This document shows positions 23,118 to 31,949 of a stretch of DNA of 64,000 bases, piece by piece (positions within the stretch are counted from its first letter, which is position 1; each line of letters opens with the position of its first letter). Both the position numbers and the translations under genes were made by a program. The notes under the pieces were generated by a model. The model saw only the letters and a program-made list of their open reading frames with translations. It did no database searches and was not told the origin of the DNA. Source of the DNA: JBJHBP01 sp050485685 (GTDB lineage: Bacteria > Pseudomonadota > Gammaproteobacteria > Steroidobacterales > Rariloculaceae); the NCBI GenBank assembly GCA_050485685.1, contig JBJHBW010000005.1:62001-126000 (forward strand). The letters are read 5' to 3'.

Positions 23118-24266
23118 TTGAAAGGTACCGACGTGGAGCTGGTTGATCTGCGTCGTCGCCTCGCCAGACTCAGGCAGGAGGCCAGAAACAACGAATTTAC
23201 CTGGCGGCGTTCGCAGCAGCGGGAAATGGCACTGCTGGAAGCCGAAGATCTCCCCGCGCTTCTGAAAGAACTCACGGACGGCCTGCGTCAGAGTTTTGCT
23301 CTGCAGGCCTGCACACTGGTCCTGTGTGACGCACAGCACCGATTGCGCCACCTGCTGGAAGACACGGGCACGGATACGTCCCGACTTGCGCACGTGCGGT
23401 TTGTTGACGATCTGGATGAGATCCTGCCGGTGCCGGCCCTTCGCAATGGCCCGTGGCTGGGACCTTATCTGCGTTCAGAGCATGCGATGTTGTTCGACAC
23501 TGCCACAGGACTCGCCAGCGTCGCGCTGATCCCGCTGTTGCGAAACGCAGCGCTGGTGGGCAGCCTTGCGTTCGGAAGCGGTGAATCGGGTCGATTCACG
23601 GCGGAACACGGGACGGATTTCCTTCGCCACCTTGGCATAATTGCCGCATTCTGTCTTGAAAACGCCACGAACCGGGCGCGTCTGGTGAAGCGTGGCTTCA
23701 CCGATTCACTGACAGGCTGGAATAACCGGCGTTATCTGGATACACGACTGCACGAAGAGATCGCCCGCTGCCGACGGGAACAGGGTTCGCTGGTCTGCAT
23801 GCTGCTCGATGTCGATCATTTCAAGACGATCAACGATCGCTATGGACATGCGGCAGGCGATGATGTGCTGCGCGAGATCGCGCGCCGTATGGCCGGGCAG
23901 ATACGCGGCAGCGATATTTCCGCCCGATTCGGCGGAGAGGAGTTTGCAATTCTGATGCCGAATACGACGCTGGAGGACGCGTGCACTGTGGCTGAACGAA
24001 TCCGGGAAACGGTCGCGTCGGCGCCGTTCACGCTTGCGGGCCTGGCGACACCCGACGGACGGCGCACGCAGGCTGTAGCAGTGACGATTTCCATCGGTCT
24101 CGCCGCCTGTCAGGGCAAGGGGAAGGGGGAGGGCCGCGGCGCTGTGGTTGAGGCAACGGCCAGGCAGCTCGTTGCGGCAGCAGACCGGGCACTGTATCGC
24201 GCAAAGGCGGCCGGCCGTAACACCGTCGTCGCAGCGGACACGGAGATTCCTGATGACATCGACTGA
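23118..24266 (+). CDS. Diguanylate cyclase with DUF484/GAF-like N-terminus
   Basis: 382 residues from a TTG start at 23118, chosen because AAGGAGG lies 7 bases upstream. A GTG at 23091 keeps the frame but has no binding site. The N-terminal half begins with a coiled coil (VDLRRRLARLRQEARNNEF) and continues as a DUF484/GAF-like sensor domain (about 55-195) without membrane segments. The GGDEF domain has FTDSLTGWNNRRYLD, LDVDHFKTINDRYGHAAGD and the active loop RFGGEEFAIL. An intact inhibitory site RGSD lies five residues before GGEEF, so feedback by c-di-GMP is likely. It makes c-di-GMP from GTP in the cytoplasm. It overlaps recQ by 14 bases, so the two are one transcript. Confidence 0.88.
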   Translation: MKGTDVELVDLRRRLARLRQEARNNEFTWRRSQQREMALLEAEDLPALLKELTDGLRQSFALQACTLVLCDAQHRLRHLLEDTGTDTSRLAHVRFVDDLDEILPVPALRNGPWLGPYLRSEHAMLFDTATGLASVALIPLLRNAALVGSLAFGSGESGRFTAEHGTDFLRHLGIIAAFCLENATNRARLVKRGFTDSLTGWNNRRYLDTRLHEEIARCRREQGSLVCMLLDVDHFKTINDRYGHAAGDDVLREIARRMAGQIRGSDISARFGGEEFAILMPNTTLEDACTVAERIRETVASAPFTLAGLATPDGRRTQAVAVTISIGLAACQGKGKGEGRGAVVEATARQLVAAADRALYRAKAAGRNTVVAADTEIPDDID

Positions 24267-26085
24267 CGCCGATCCGGCGTTGGAGGTCCTGCGCAGCGTT
24301 TTCGGATACGAGTCCTTTCGCGGCCTGCAGCGCGATGTCATCGATTGCGTGCTGGCGAGGCGCGATGCGCTGGTGTTGATGCCCACCGGCGGTGGTAAGT
24401 CGCTGTGCTATCAGGTTCCGGCGCTGCTGATGCCCGGCACCGCCGTGGTGGTTTCACCGTTGATCGCGTTGATGGCGGATCAGGTCGCTGCGTTGACCCA
24501 GGCCGGCGTGCGTGCCGCACTGCTGAATTCTTCGCAGACACAGGCACAGGCCAGGCAGGTGCGGGAGCGCCTTGCCGCCGGCGATCTCGACCTGCTGTAT
24601 GTGGCGCCCGAACGCCTGATGATGGATCACATGCTGGAGCAGTTGGCTGCGATACCACTGTCACTTTTCGCGATAGACGAAGCGCACTGTGTGTCGCAGT
24701 GGGGACACGATTTCAGGCCCGAGTATCTGCAGCTGGCAGTACTGGCGGAACGTTTCCCCGGTGTGCCACGTATCGCGCTGACGGCGACAGCGGAATCCCA
24801 CACGCGCTCGGAGATTCATGCTCGTCTGGCGCTACGTGACGCGCAGGTCTTCGTCAGCAGTTTCGATCGCCCCAATATCCGTTACCGGATACAGCACGCA
24901 CGCCGCAGCGGCCGAGATGCCCTGCTGGAATTCATACGCAGCGAGCACCCCGGAGAGGCCGGTATTGTGTATTGCCTGTCACGCAGGCGTGTGGAGGAGA
25001 CAGCTGCCTGGCTGACCCGCAGCGGCGTGGAGGCCTTGCCGTATCACGCGGGACTGACCGCGGACCAGCGCGATCAGAATCAGACCCGCTTCATCAATGA
25101 AGAAGGTCTGGTCATGGTGGCTACGATTGCTTTCGGGATGGGAATCGACAAGCCGAACGTGCGTTTCGTTGCACATCTGAGTCTGCCGAAAAGCATCGAA
25201 GCCTACTATCAGGAGACCGGACGGGCCGGGCGTGACGGGCTGCCGGCCGATGCCTGGATGAACTATGGCCTGCAGGATGTGATCGCGCTGCGCCAGATGC
25301 TGGCGAAATCCGAGGCATCCAGCGCATACAAACGCACGGAACAGCACAAGCTCAATGCCATGCTGGGTCTTTGCGAGCTGACCAGCTGCCGACGCCAGGC
25401 CCTGCTTCACTATTTCGGTGAGACGCTGCCGGCACCGTGCGGCAACTGCGACATCTGTCTGGATCCGCCCAGGACTCGGGACGCCACGGTCGCCGCACAG
25501 AAGGCATTGTCCTGTGTGCATCGCACCGGGCAGCGGTTCGGCGTGAACTATCTGATCGATGTGCTGCGAGGAAAGGATGACGAGCGTATACGCCGTTTCG
25601 GTCATGACAGACAGAGTACGTTCGGAATAGGCGCGGAGCTTACCGAGGAAGACTGGCGCAGCCTGTTCCGTCAGCTGATCGCACGCGGTCTGCTGAATGT
25701 TTCAGCCGATGGATACGGTGGACTGCAGTTGACCGATCAGTGCAGACCGGTGCTGCGCGGTGAGGAAACGCTGCACCTGCGTTTTGATGAGGCGCGGCCG
25801 GGCGGCAGACGCGGTAGCGGCAGTGCCGCACGCATGTCCGCGGTGTTCGACAGCGAGGCGGATCGCACGCTGTGGGATGCTCTGCGCAGTGCCCGGTCAC
25901 GCATAGCGCGGGAACAGAATGTGCCGCCCTATGTCGTATTTCACGACGCGACGCTGGCGGCCATGGTTGAACGGCGCCCGGACTCCCTGACCGCGATGGC
26001 GGCGATTCCGGGTGTGGGCGAACGCAAGCTGGCGTCCTACGGCGAATTGTTCCTCGAAGTGATCCGTGACGAGGTGGCGGCGTGA
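24253..26085 (+). CDS. recQ: ATP-dependent DNA helicase RecQ
   Basis: 610 residues from the ATG at 24253, overlapping the diguanylate cyclase by 14 bases. Helicase motifs run in order: Q-motif FRGLQRDVI, Walker A MPTGGGKS (43-50), DEAH in AIDEAHCVSQWGHDFRPEY, TATA in RIALTATAE, and the C-terminal ATFGMGIDKPNVRFV-type motif here as TIAFGMGIDKPNVRFV with QETGRAGRDG. A zinc site follows (C in CELTSC, then CGNCDIC), then a winged helix (RQC) and an HRDC domain (SEADRTLWDALRSARSRIA to GVGERKLASYGELFLEV). It unwinds forks and recombination intermediates 3' to 5'. The coupling to a diguanylate cyclase gene is unusual but may be only positional. Confidence 0.95.
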   Translation: MTSTDADPALEVLRSVFGYESFRGLQRDVIDCVLARRDALVLMPTGGGKSLCYQVPALLMPGTAVVVSPLIALMADQVAALTQAGVRAALLNSSQTQAQARQVRERLAAGDLDLLYVAPERLMMDHMLEQLAAIPLSLFAIDEAHCVSQWGHDFRPEYLQLAVLAERFPGVPRIALTATAESHTRSEIHARLALRDAQVFVSSFDRPNIRYRIQHARRSGRDALLEFIRSEHPGEAGIVYCLSRRRVEETAAWLTRSGVEALPYHAGLTADQRDQNQTRFINEEGLVMVATIAFGMGIDKPNVRFVAHLSLPKSIEAYYQETGRAGRDGLPADAWMNYGLQDVIALRQMLAKSEASSAYKRTEQHKLNAMLGLCELTSCRRQALLHYFGETLPAPCGNCDICLDPPRTRDATVAAQKALSCVHRTGQRFGVNYLIDVLRGKDDERIRRFGHDRQSTFGIGAELTEEDWRSLFRQLIARGLLNVSADGYGGLQLTDQCRPVLRGEETLHLRFDEARPGGRRGSGSAARMSAVFDSEADRTLWDALRSARSRIAREQNVPPYVVFHDATLAAMVERRPDSLTAMAAIPGVGERKLASYGELFLEVIRDEVAA

Positions 26086-26166
26086 GGCTTGCCACCCCGC
26101 CGCGCCGGGCTTGCCGTGGGCGCGACCATGGACTAACGTGAAGGGGATAAGGGGGAGCTGGAAAAT

Positions 26167-28029
26167 ATGCAATCAGGTCACGAGTCTGCGTGCCGCCGTC
26201 GCAAGGCCGCATCAACAGTTGTCGCCACCGGGCACCATGAGAGGCACCGGCATAAGGGCGTGACAGCCCGCCGGTTGGTACTTACGCATCGCGCAGCCGG
26301 GGTTGCTGCCGGCGTTGCATCGGTGCTGCTTGCAGCCGCAGCGCTCGCCGCCGGCGCGGCAACACCGCCCGTGGTCAGTGCCGTCATCGATGGTGATCTG
26401 GAACGGCTTGGCGCTTTACTGCGCTCCGAGGCCGCCGTGAATGCGGCGCAGCCGGATGGTTCCACGGCCCTGCATTGGGCCGCCTACCGTGACGATGCCG
26501 ATGCGGTACAGGTGCTGGTGAACGCCGGCGCCGACCCGGACGCAGTCAACCTCCAGGGTATGACCCCGCTGATTCAGGCAGCGGTGAGCGGCAACCCGCG
26601 CATCGTGGAGATGCTGCTGGATGCCGGCGCCGACATCGACCTGACCATGCGCAACGGTGAGACTGCGCTGATGATGGCGGCACGTACGGGCAGTGTGCCC
26701 GTTATCGAGCTGCTGCTGGCCCGCGGCGCGGCCGTGGATGCGACCGAGTCGCTGCGTGGCACAACCGCTTTGATGTGGGCCGCATCCTACGGCAACCCCG
26801 ATGCCGCGCGCACCCTGATAGAGCACGGCGCGGACGTGCAGGCCCGTTCTGCGACCACTGCCCGGGGCCGGGGGCCGTATATGGCGCCACCGGCGCGGGA
26901 ACGCATTCGCGAATTCATCGATGGCACCGGCGCACGTGGCGCCGCCGAGGAGTTCGAGTTCGAAGAGGCCGATACTGAACTTGGCATGTCCTACACGCGA
27001 ACACCGGAGCGTATCGCAGCCGCTGTCGAGGCAATCGGGCCGGATCTGGTACCCGATCCTGCAAGAAATCGTGGTGGTGAACGCTGGGGTGGATTGCCGC
27101 CGCTGATTTTTGCTGCCCGCCATGGTCATCGCGAGGTCGTGGAGGCACTGGTTGCGGCCGGGGCTGACGTGAACCAGACCACGGCCGATGACTGGACCGC
27201 GTTGCTGGCGGCGACGCACAACCGTTACTACGAGCTAGGTGCCTGGTTGCTGGAGCAGGGCGCCGATCCGAATATTGCGAACGCTGGGGGCTGGACGCCG
27301 CTATACATCGCTGTCGATAACCGCAACATTGAAGCGGGCGATTATCCGGTTCGTCAGGCGGACATGGATCATCTGGCCTATATCCGGCTGTTGCTGGATG
27401 CCGGCGCCGATCCGAATCTGCGCATGCGGTCCAGCACGGAAACGCGAACCGTCTTTACGCAACAGTGGCTGTTCGAGGATGGCGCAACGCCGTTCCTGCG
27501 CGCATCCCAGTCGGGTGATCTGACTCTGATGAAACTGTTGCTGGAATACGGCGCGGATCCGTCCATCCCGACACTGCATGGTATTACGCCGCTGATGGTG
27601 GCATCGGGTGTCGGCTGGGTGCATGGTGTTACACATGAATGGTCACCCGAGGAGACTTATGAGGCGGTAAGGTTCCTGATCGAGGAGACCGGCGCCGAAG
27701 TCAACGCTCGCGACTATCTGGATGGCCGTACCGCGGTCATGGGTGCCGCCCACAAGGGCGCAGCGGATGTAGTACAACTGCTGGTCGATCACGGCGCGGA
27801 CCTTTCCATCCGCGACATCGGCAGTCGCGACAGCACACACCTGCTGGCCGGTGTGACATGGAAGGCACTGGATTACGCCGAAGGCCTGGTGCGCGTGGGC
27901 GTGCAGTCGGCTTCGCCTCAGCCGGAGGCGGCCGCACTGATACGCGCGCTGATGATTGAACGCGGACTGCCTGTGCCGCCTGAAGGGCGTACGCTCGAAT
28001 CAATCTGCGTGGTCGATATCTGTCAGTGA
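26167..28029 (+). CDS. Exported ankyrin-repeat protein
   Basis: 620 residues, ATG at 26167 with GGGGAG about 11 bases upstream. The first 40 residues are basic, then comes a signal-like hydrophobic run (GVAAGVASVLLAAAALAAGAA), so the protein is probably periplasmic or anchored, with a long n-region. A GTG at 26260 is a shorter alternative. About nine ankyrin repeats follow in two blocks: DGSTALHWAAYRDDADAVQVL, MTPLIQAAVSGNPRIVEMLL, GETALMMAARTGSVPVIELLL and TTALMWAASYGNPDAARTLI in the first. The second has PLIFAARHGHREVVEALVA and four to five more. A non-repeat acidic linker (about 235-305) lies between blocks. It binds protein partners; none is identified. Converges on the second DUF4159 gene with 7 bases between. 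Confidence 0.85.
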   Translation: MQSGHESACRRRKAASTVVATGHHERHRHKGVTARRLVLTHRAAGVAAGVASVLLAAAALAAGAATPPVVSAVIDGDLERLGALLRSEAAVNAAQPDGSTALHWAAYRDDADAVQVLVNAGADPDAVNLQGMTPLIQAAVSGNPRIVEMLLDAGADIDLTMRNGETALMMAARTGSVPVIELLLARGAAVDATESLRGTTALMWAASYGNPDAARTLIEHGADVQARSATTARGRGPYMAPPARERIREFIDGTGARGAAEEFEFEEADTELGMSYTRTPERIAAAVEAIGPDLVPDPARNRGGERWGGLPPLIFAARHGHREVVEALVAAGADVNQTTADDWTALLAATHNRYYELGAWLLEQGADPNIANAGGWTPLYIAVDNRNIEAGDYPVRQADMDHLAYIRLLLDAGADPNLRMRSSTETRTVFTQQWLFEDGATPFLRASQSGDLTLMKLLLEYGADPSIPTLHGITPLMVASGVGWVHGVTHEWSPEETYEAVRFLIEETGAEVNARDYLDGRTAVMGAAHKGAADVVQLLVDHGADLSIRDIGSRDSTHLLAGVTWKALDYAEGLVRVGVQSASPQPEAAALIRALMIERGLPVPPEGRTLESICVVDICQ

Positions 28030-28036
28030 AAGCGGG

Positions 28037-28837
28037 TCAGCGTGTCATCGCGTAGATGACGTAGTTGACGCCGAATCGATAGGCCCGCGCCGTCATGGGG
28101 GCCGGATAGAACGGGTCATCGGCATGTTCCCAGGCATCGCCGATATCTGCGTTGTGGTTGATCGCGACCATCAGCCGGCCATGCTCATCGTAGACGCCGC
28201 GCCATGTCGGCGGTCCCTGCAGCCGCACCTGACCGCTGCGCACATGGCGTGCACCGGGAATTCCTTCTTCCGGATCCAGTTCGAATACGATATTCATCAG
28301 CGGATCGTCGTGGGGAATATCGACGATGCTGTGATTCGGCAGGATCGCGTGCATGATGGGCTCGAAATAGCGCCATTCGCGTTCGCCGTGAAAGTCATCG
28401 ACGACCAGAAATCCGCCTCGCAACAGATACTCCCTTAACGCTGCAATCTCTTCGAAGGTCGGCTGCCAGCGCCCGCGTGCTATCTGCTGAATGAACAGCC
28501 ACGGATAGTCGAAGATTCTGTCGTCGATGATTTCCAGATGCCGGCTGTCGTCGGCCACGGACAGTGTGGTCATGCGTTTCAGGGCCGGAAGGAAATTCCA
28601 CTCCGCCTCGGGGTAATCCACGGCCCACATCGGGTTGCAGGTTCCCCGTGAGCCGCCGCAGGCGGTGGTTGGATAGATCATGCGCGCCATATGGAATTCG
28701 GCTTCCGGATGGTCGCCGCCCATCTGGTTGCGCAGCAGCAGGTCCTCGCTGCTGGCAATGCTCATACCGAATGAGATGATCAGGATCGCGGCGACGGTCC
28801 TGCGTGTCGCCGCGTACTGAAGCCTGATCCTGCTCAC
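28037..28837 (-). CDS. DUF4159 domain protein, copy 2
   Basis: 266 residues from a GTG at 28837 with GAGGCAG just upstream; no better in-frame ATG precedes the signal segment (TVAAILIISFGMSIASS). The body matches copy 1 (22229-23032) almost block for block: EFHMARMIYPTTACGGSRG, WAVDYPEAEWNFLPALKRM, YLLRGGFLVVDDFHGEREW and the identical ending AYRFGVNYVIYAMTR. The region around residues 180-205 differs most. The two copies face opposite strands 5 kb apart with recQ and the ankyrin gene between. The function is unknown. The 22-base gap to the upstream dehydrogenase stop suggests that the dehydrogenase and this gene share a transcript. Confidence 0.8.
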   Translation of the reverse strand: MSRIRLQYAATRRTVAAILIISFGMSIASSEDLLLRNQMGGDHPEAEFHMARMIYPTTACGGSRGTCNPMWAVDYPEAEWNFLPALKRMTTLSVADDSRHLEIIDDRIFDYPWLFIQQIARGRWQPTFEEIAALREYLLRGGFLVVDDFHGEREWRYFEPIMHAILPNHSIVDIPHDDPLMNIVFELDPEEGIPGARHVRSGQVRLQGPPTWRGVYDEHGRLMVAINHNADIGDAWEHADDPFYPAPMTARAYRFGVNYVIYAMTR

Positions 28838-28859
28838 CTGCCTCTGCCTTGGCCGCGGC

Positions 28860-30107
28860 TCAGTTGGCCGGCCCGATACGCAACACTGCGCCCGGCTGCT
28901 CGTCCGTCACCACGTACAGCAGTTCGTCCGGCCCCTGGCGCACATCGCGAACTCTCTGGCGGAATTCGAACAGCAGCATCTCGCGGCGCAGTTCCTCCAT
29001 GTCCTGATTGATCAGAATTCGCTGCAGATGGCCGGTGCCGGGTATCTGTCCGAACCGCAGGGCGCCGACAAACACGTCACCCTTCCACTTCGGCAGTGCA
29101 TCGCCGGTGTAGAAGGCCATGCCCGACGGCGCAATCGGAGGCGTCCAGTAGATGAGGGGCGGCTCATAGCCTTCATGCGTCGGGCCGTCTCCAGACTGCC
29201 AGGGTCCTGTATAGGTGCGTCCGAGACTGACATGCGGCCACCCGTAGTTGCGGCCGGGCAGGATGATGTTCACCTCGTCACCACCGTTCGGTCCGTTCTC
29301 GTTCTGCCAGACCTGACCGGTGGTCGGGTGTACGGCCAGACCGAGTGAGTTGCGATGACCCAGCGAATAGACTTCCGGCTTATGACCGGCGCGGCCCACG
29401 AAGGGGTTGTCGGCCGGGATGCTGCCGTCATCATTGAAGCGCAGCACCTTGCCGCCGTGATTGTCCGGATCTTGCGCGTTCCCGCCGCTGGTCGTCATGA
29501 ACAGCGTGCCGTCGTGTCCGAACGCGATGCGAGACCCGCCGCCCGCAGCCTGGTCGGCGATGAAAATGTCCTCGACGTTCTGCAGCCCGCGGCCATCCCA
29601 GCGTCCGCGCGCCAGGGCCAGCCGATTGCCGCCGTTCATCGGCTTTGTGTAGGTGAGGTAAATGAGCTGGTTGCTGTCGAAGTCGGGGTGCAGGGCAATG
29701 TCCATGTACCCGTGGATTGCGCCGGGCAGGCCCGATTCACCGGCCCAGAACGCCTCCGGACCACCGCGCACCGGTTCCGGATCGAGCACGTCATTGCGAA
29801 TGATGCGCAATGTGCCCGTTCTCTCGGTGACCAGCATCGCGCCATCGGGCAGAAACGCAATCGCCCAGGGATAGTCCAGTCCATCGGCGACCAGTGACAC
29901 GCGAATGTCCATGCCCTCGCCGGTCTTCAGGACCATCGGCAGTTCCGGCAGCGGCTGGTTGGCAAGGCCGTCGGGCGCGAGCGGGATGTTGTTCCGGAAC
30001 GGAACGTCCTGCTGCGCGACGGACGTGGCGGCGAATGCCAGCGCCGCAGCTGCGACGGTGACGGCAACTGACGCGGGTCGACCCCGCCCGAATTTGTTGT
30101 TTTGCAT
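28860..30107 (-). CDS. PQQ-dependent soluble aldose dehydrogenase-like protein (YliI type)
   Basis: 415 residues from the ATG at 30107, where a signal peptide begins (cleavage near SVAQQ); an ATG 15 codons earlier has no better signal. The six-bladed propeller pattern of the soluble glucose/aldose sugar dehydrogenases is clear: LDYPWAIAFLPDGAMLVTERTG, the calcium and PQQ regions with GLPGAIHGYMDIALHPDF, IAFGHDGTLFMTTSGGN, GHRNSLGLAVHPTTGQVWQNENGPNGGDEVN and NYGWPHVS. It oxidises aldose sugars in the periplasm using PQQ. No pqq synthesis genes are in the window. Transcribed toward the second DUF4159 gene and divergent from the carotenoid oxygenase gene. Confidence 0.88.
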   Translation of the reverse strand: MQNNKFGRGRPASVAVTVAAAALAFAATSVAQQDVPFRNNIPLAPDGLANQPLPELPMVLKTGEGMDIRVSLVADGLDYPWAIAFLPDGAMLVTERTGTLRIIRNDVLDPEPVRGGPEAFWAGESGLPGAIHGYMDIALHPDFDSNQLIYLTYTKPMNGGNRLALARGRWDGRGLQNVEDIFIADQAAGGGSRIAFGHDGTLFMTTSGGNAQDPDNHGGKVLRFNDDGSIPADNPFVGRAGHKPEVYSLGHRNSLGLAVHPTTGQVWQNENGPNGGDEVNIILPGRNYGWPHVSLGRTYTGPWQSGDGPTHEGYEPPLIYWTPPIAPSGMAFYTGDALPKWKGDVFVGALRFGQIPGTGHLQRILINQDMEELRREMLLFEFRQRVRDVRQGPDELLYVVTDEQPGAVLRIGPAN

Positions 30108-30286
30108 GGCGCTCGAGGCTCTCCTGACTGTCTGCAGCCAGTATAGGCGCAACAGCCTGGGCTTAGAACCGCACGGGTGCGCAAGTTATTGATTCATGGT
30201 AGCGGGTATACGGGTTGCTACGGATGACACGGACCGTCGCCGGCCGGTATTCTTCGTCTACGGGTTGTATTGAGGAGCACAGAATA

Positions 30287-31867
30287 ATGTCTCGGGACAA
30301 GAACACACTGGACAGGCGCGCTTTCATGGGTGCCGCGTTCGGTACTGCGGCCGGCATCGGCGCGGCCACTCTGGTGCCGCACAGTGCAGCCGCTCAGGTG
30401 ATGGGGGGCGAGCAGGCCGCCACCATGGCGAATTATCGTGATCAGCAGACAGGACCACGGCTGTACAGGGTCGAGTCCGATGTGCGCGACTGCGAAGTGT
30501 CCGGGACGATTCCGGATGACATGAACGGTGCGTTCTACCGGGTGGGTCCGGATTTCCAGTATGCGCCGGATCCGCGCAATATCCCGTTCGACGGGGAAGG
30601 CCATGTCAGCATGTTCCGTTTTCGTGACGGACGGGTGGACTACCGCAGCCGCTTTGTGAAAAACGAGCGCTATGTTGCCCAGGATGAGGCACGTCGTGCA
30701 CTCTTTCCGATGTACCGCAATCCGTACACCGACGACCCCAGTGTCCGGGGTCTCAGCCGCAGCACGGCCAATACGCACATCATCAATCATCGCAATCTGC
30801 TGCTCGCGCTGAAGGAAGACAGCCCCCCGTCGGCGCTGGATCTGCTGACGCTGGAGACTGTGGTGCCGAACTACACCTTCGATGGAAAGCTGCCCAGCCA
30901 GACATTTACCGCGCATCCGAAGATCGATTCGGAAACCGGCAACATGATTGCTTTCGGTTATCAGGCGCGTGGTCACGGCAGTGATGACATTTCGGTTTTC
31001 GAGTTCACCCCGCAGGGTGAGCTAGTCTGGAGTGCCTGGGTGAAGGTGCCGTATATCGGATTGCTGCACGACTTCGCGGTGACGCAGCGTCATATCGTGT
31101 TCTACGTGATTCCGATGGTCATGGACGAGGAGCAGATGCGTGCCGGCGGCATTCACTATGCCTGGGACAGGACGCTGCCGACTTATTTCGGCGTGATGCG
31201 TCGCGACGGTGATGGCAGCGACATGGTCTGGATAGAAGGACCCGAGCGCAGTGCCACGCATGTGATGGGCGCATTCTCCGACGGTAATCGCGTATACGTG
31301 GACGTGGAAATGTCGCGTTACAACCCGTTTCCGTTCATGCCCATGCGTGACGGCTCGCGCTGGGATCCGCAGATGGGTGCCAGTCGAATCACGCGGCTGA
31401 CGGCAGACCTTTCCCGCCGGCGTCCGAGCAGTTACGGCATGGAGACGCTCTACGAAGACTACATAGGCGCGTTACCCAGGCAGGATGACCGCTACAACAC
31501 CATGCCCTATACGGTGGGCTTCCTGCCCTGCCCGGATCCGAATCCTCCTGCCGGGCAGCGTGCGAATGCTTGCTATGCAAGGTTCGACCACGCCAGGCGT
31601 CGGACCACGCTGTTCAATGCGGGTCCGGACACCTCGCTGGCCGAGTGCTGCTTTGTGCCCAAGAACCGGACGGCCGCAGAGGGAGAAGGCTATCTGGTGG
31701 GGCTGGCCACTCGTACCGATGACGGTGGTCGTGGCGATCTGCTGATTCTCGATGCGCAGCACATAGACGATGGCCCGATCGCTACCGTGCACCTTCCGAT
31801 ACGTGCGCCCGGCCAGGTGCATGGCTGGTGGGTGCCGGAATCGCAGTTGCCGGTGGGCCCGGCCTGA
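30287..31867 (+). CDS. Tat-exported carotenoid oxygenase-family protein
   Basis: 526 residues from the ATG at 30287, with GAGGAG nine bases upstream. The N-terminus LDRRAFMGAAFGTAAGIGAA is a twin-arginine signal, so the folded, metal-loaded enzyme would be exported. The beta-propeller family blocks are present: GAFYRVGPDFQYAPD, FDGEGHVSMFRFRDG, FTAHPKIDSETGNM, GLLHDFAVTQRHIVFY and the C-terminal QVHGWWVPE. These carry iron-ligand histidines of the RPE65/CCD fold. Enzymes of this family cleave double bonds in carotenoids or lignostilbenes using ferrous iron and oxygen. The substrate is not predictable. The periplasmic location would favour an external aromatic or a membrane-derived substrate. 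Confidence 0.82.
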   Translation: MSRDKNTLDRRAFMGAAFGTAAGIGAATLVPHSAAAQVMGGEQAATMANYRDQQTGPRLYRVESDVRDCEVSGTIPDDMNGAFYRVGPDFQYAPDPRNIPFDGEGHVSMFRFRDGRVDYRSRFVKNERYVAQDEARRALFPMYRNPYTDDPSVRGLSRSTANTHIINHRNLLLALKEDSPPSALDLLTLETVVPNYTFDGKLPSQTFTAHPKIDSETGNMIAFGYQARGHGSDDISVFEFTPQGELVWSAWVKVPYIGLLHDFAVTQRHIVFYVIPMVMDEEQMRAGGIHYAWDRTLPTYFGVMRRDGDGSDMVWIEGPERSATHVMGAFSDGNRVYVDVEMSRYNPFPFMPMRDGSRWDPQMGASRITRLTADLSRRRPSSYGMETLYEDYIGALPRQDDRYNTMPYTVGFLPCPDPNPPAGQRANACYARFDHARRRTTLFNAGPDTSLAECCFVPKNRTAAEGEGYLVGLATRTDDGGRGDLLILDAQHIDDGPIATVHLPIRAPGQVHGWWVPESQLPVGPA

Positions 31868-31872
31868 GGGAT

Positions 31873-31899
31873 GGGCGCGCCGCCGGAAGCGGCGCGCCC
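31873..31899. terminator. Strong bidirectional hairpin between convergent genes
   Basis: GGGCGCGCCGC (31873-31883) pairs perfectly with GCGGCGCGCCC (31889-31899) across the loop CGGAA. It lies between the convergent carotenoid oxygenase and TonB receptor genes. There is no T tract, but the 11-bp GC stem and the position favour termination of both. Confidence 0.6.
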
Positions 31900-31949
31900 G
31901 GTTCTCCCACGACCAGCGCATCCTGTTGTCGTCCGTCTCGCCGGTGTAC

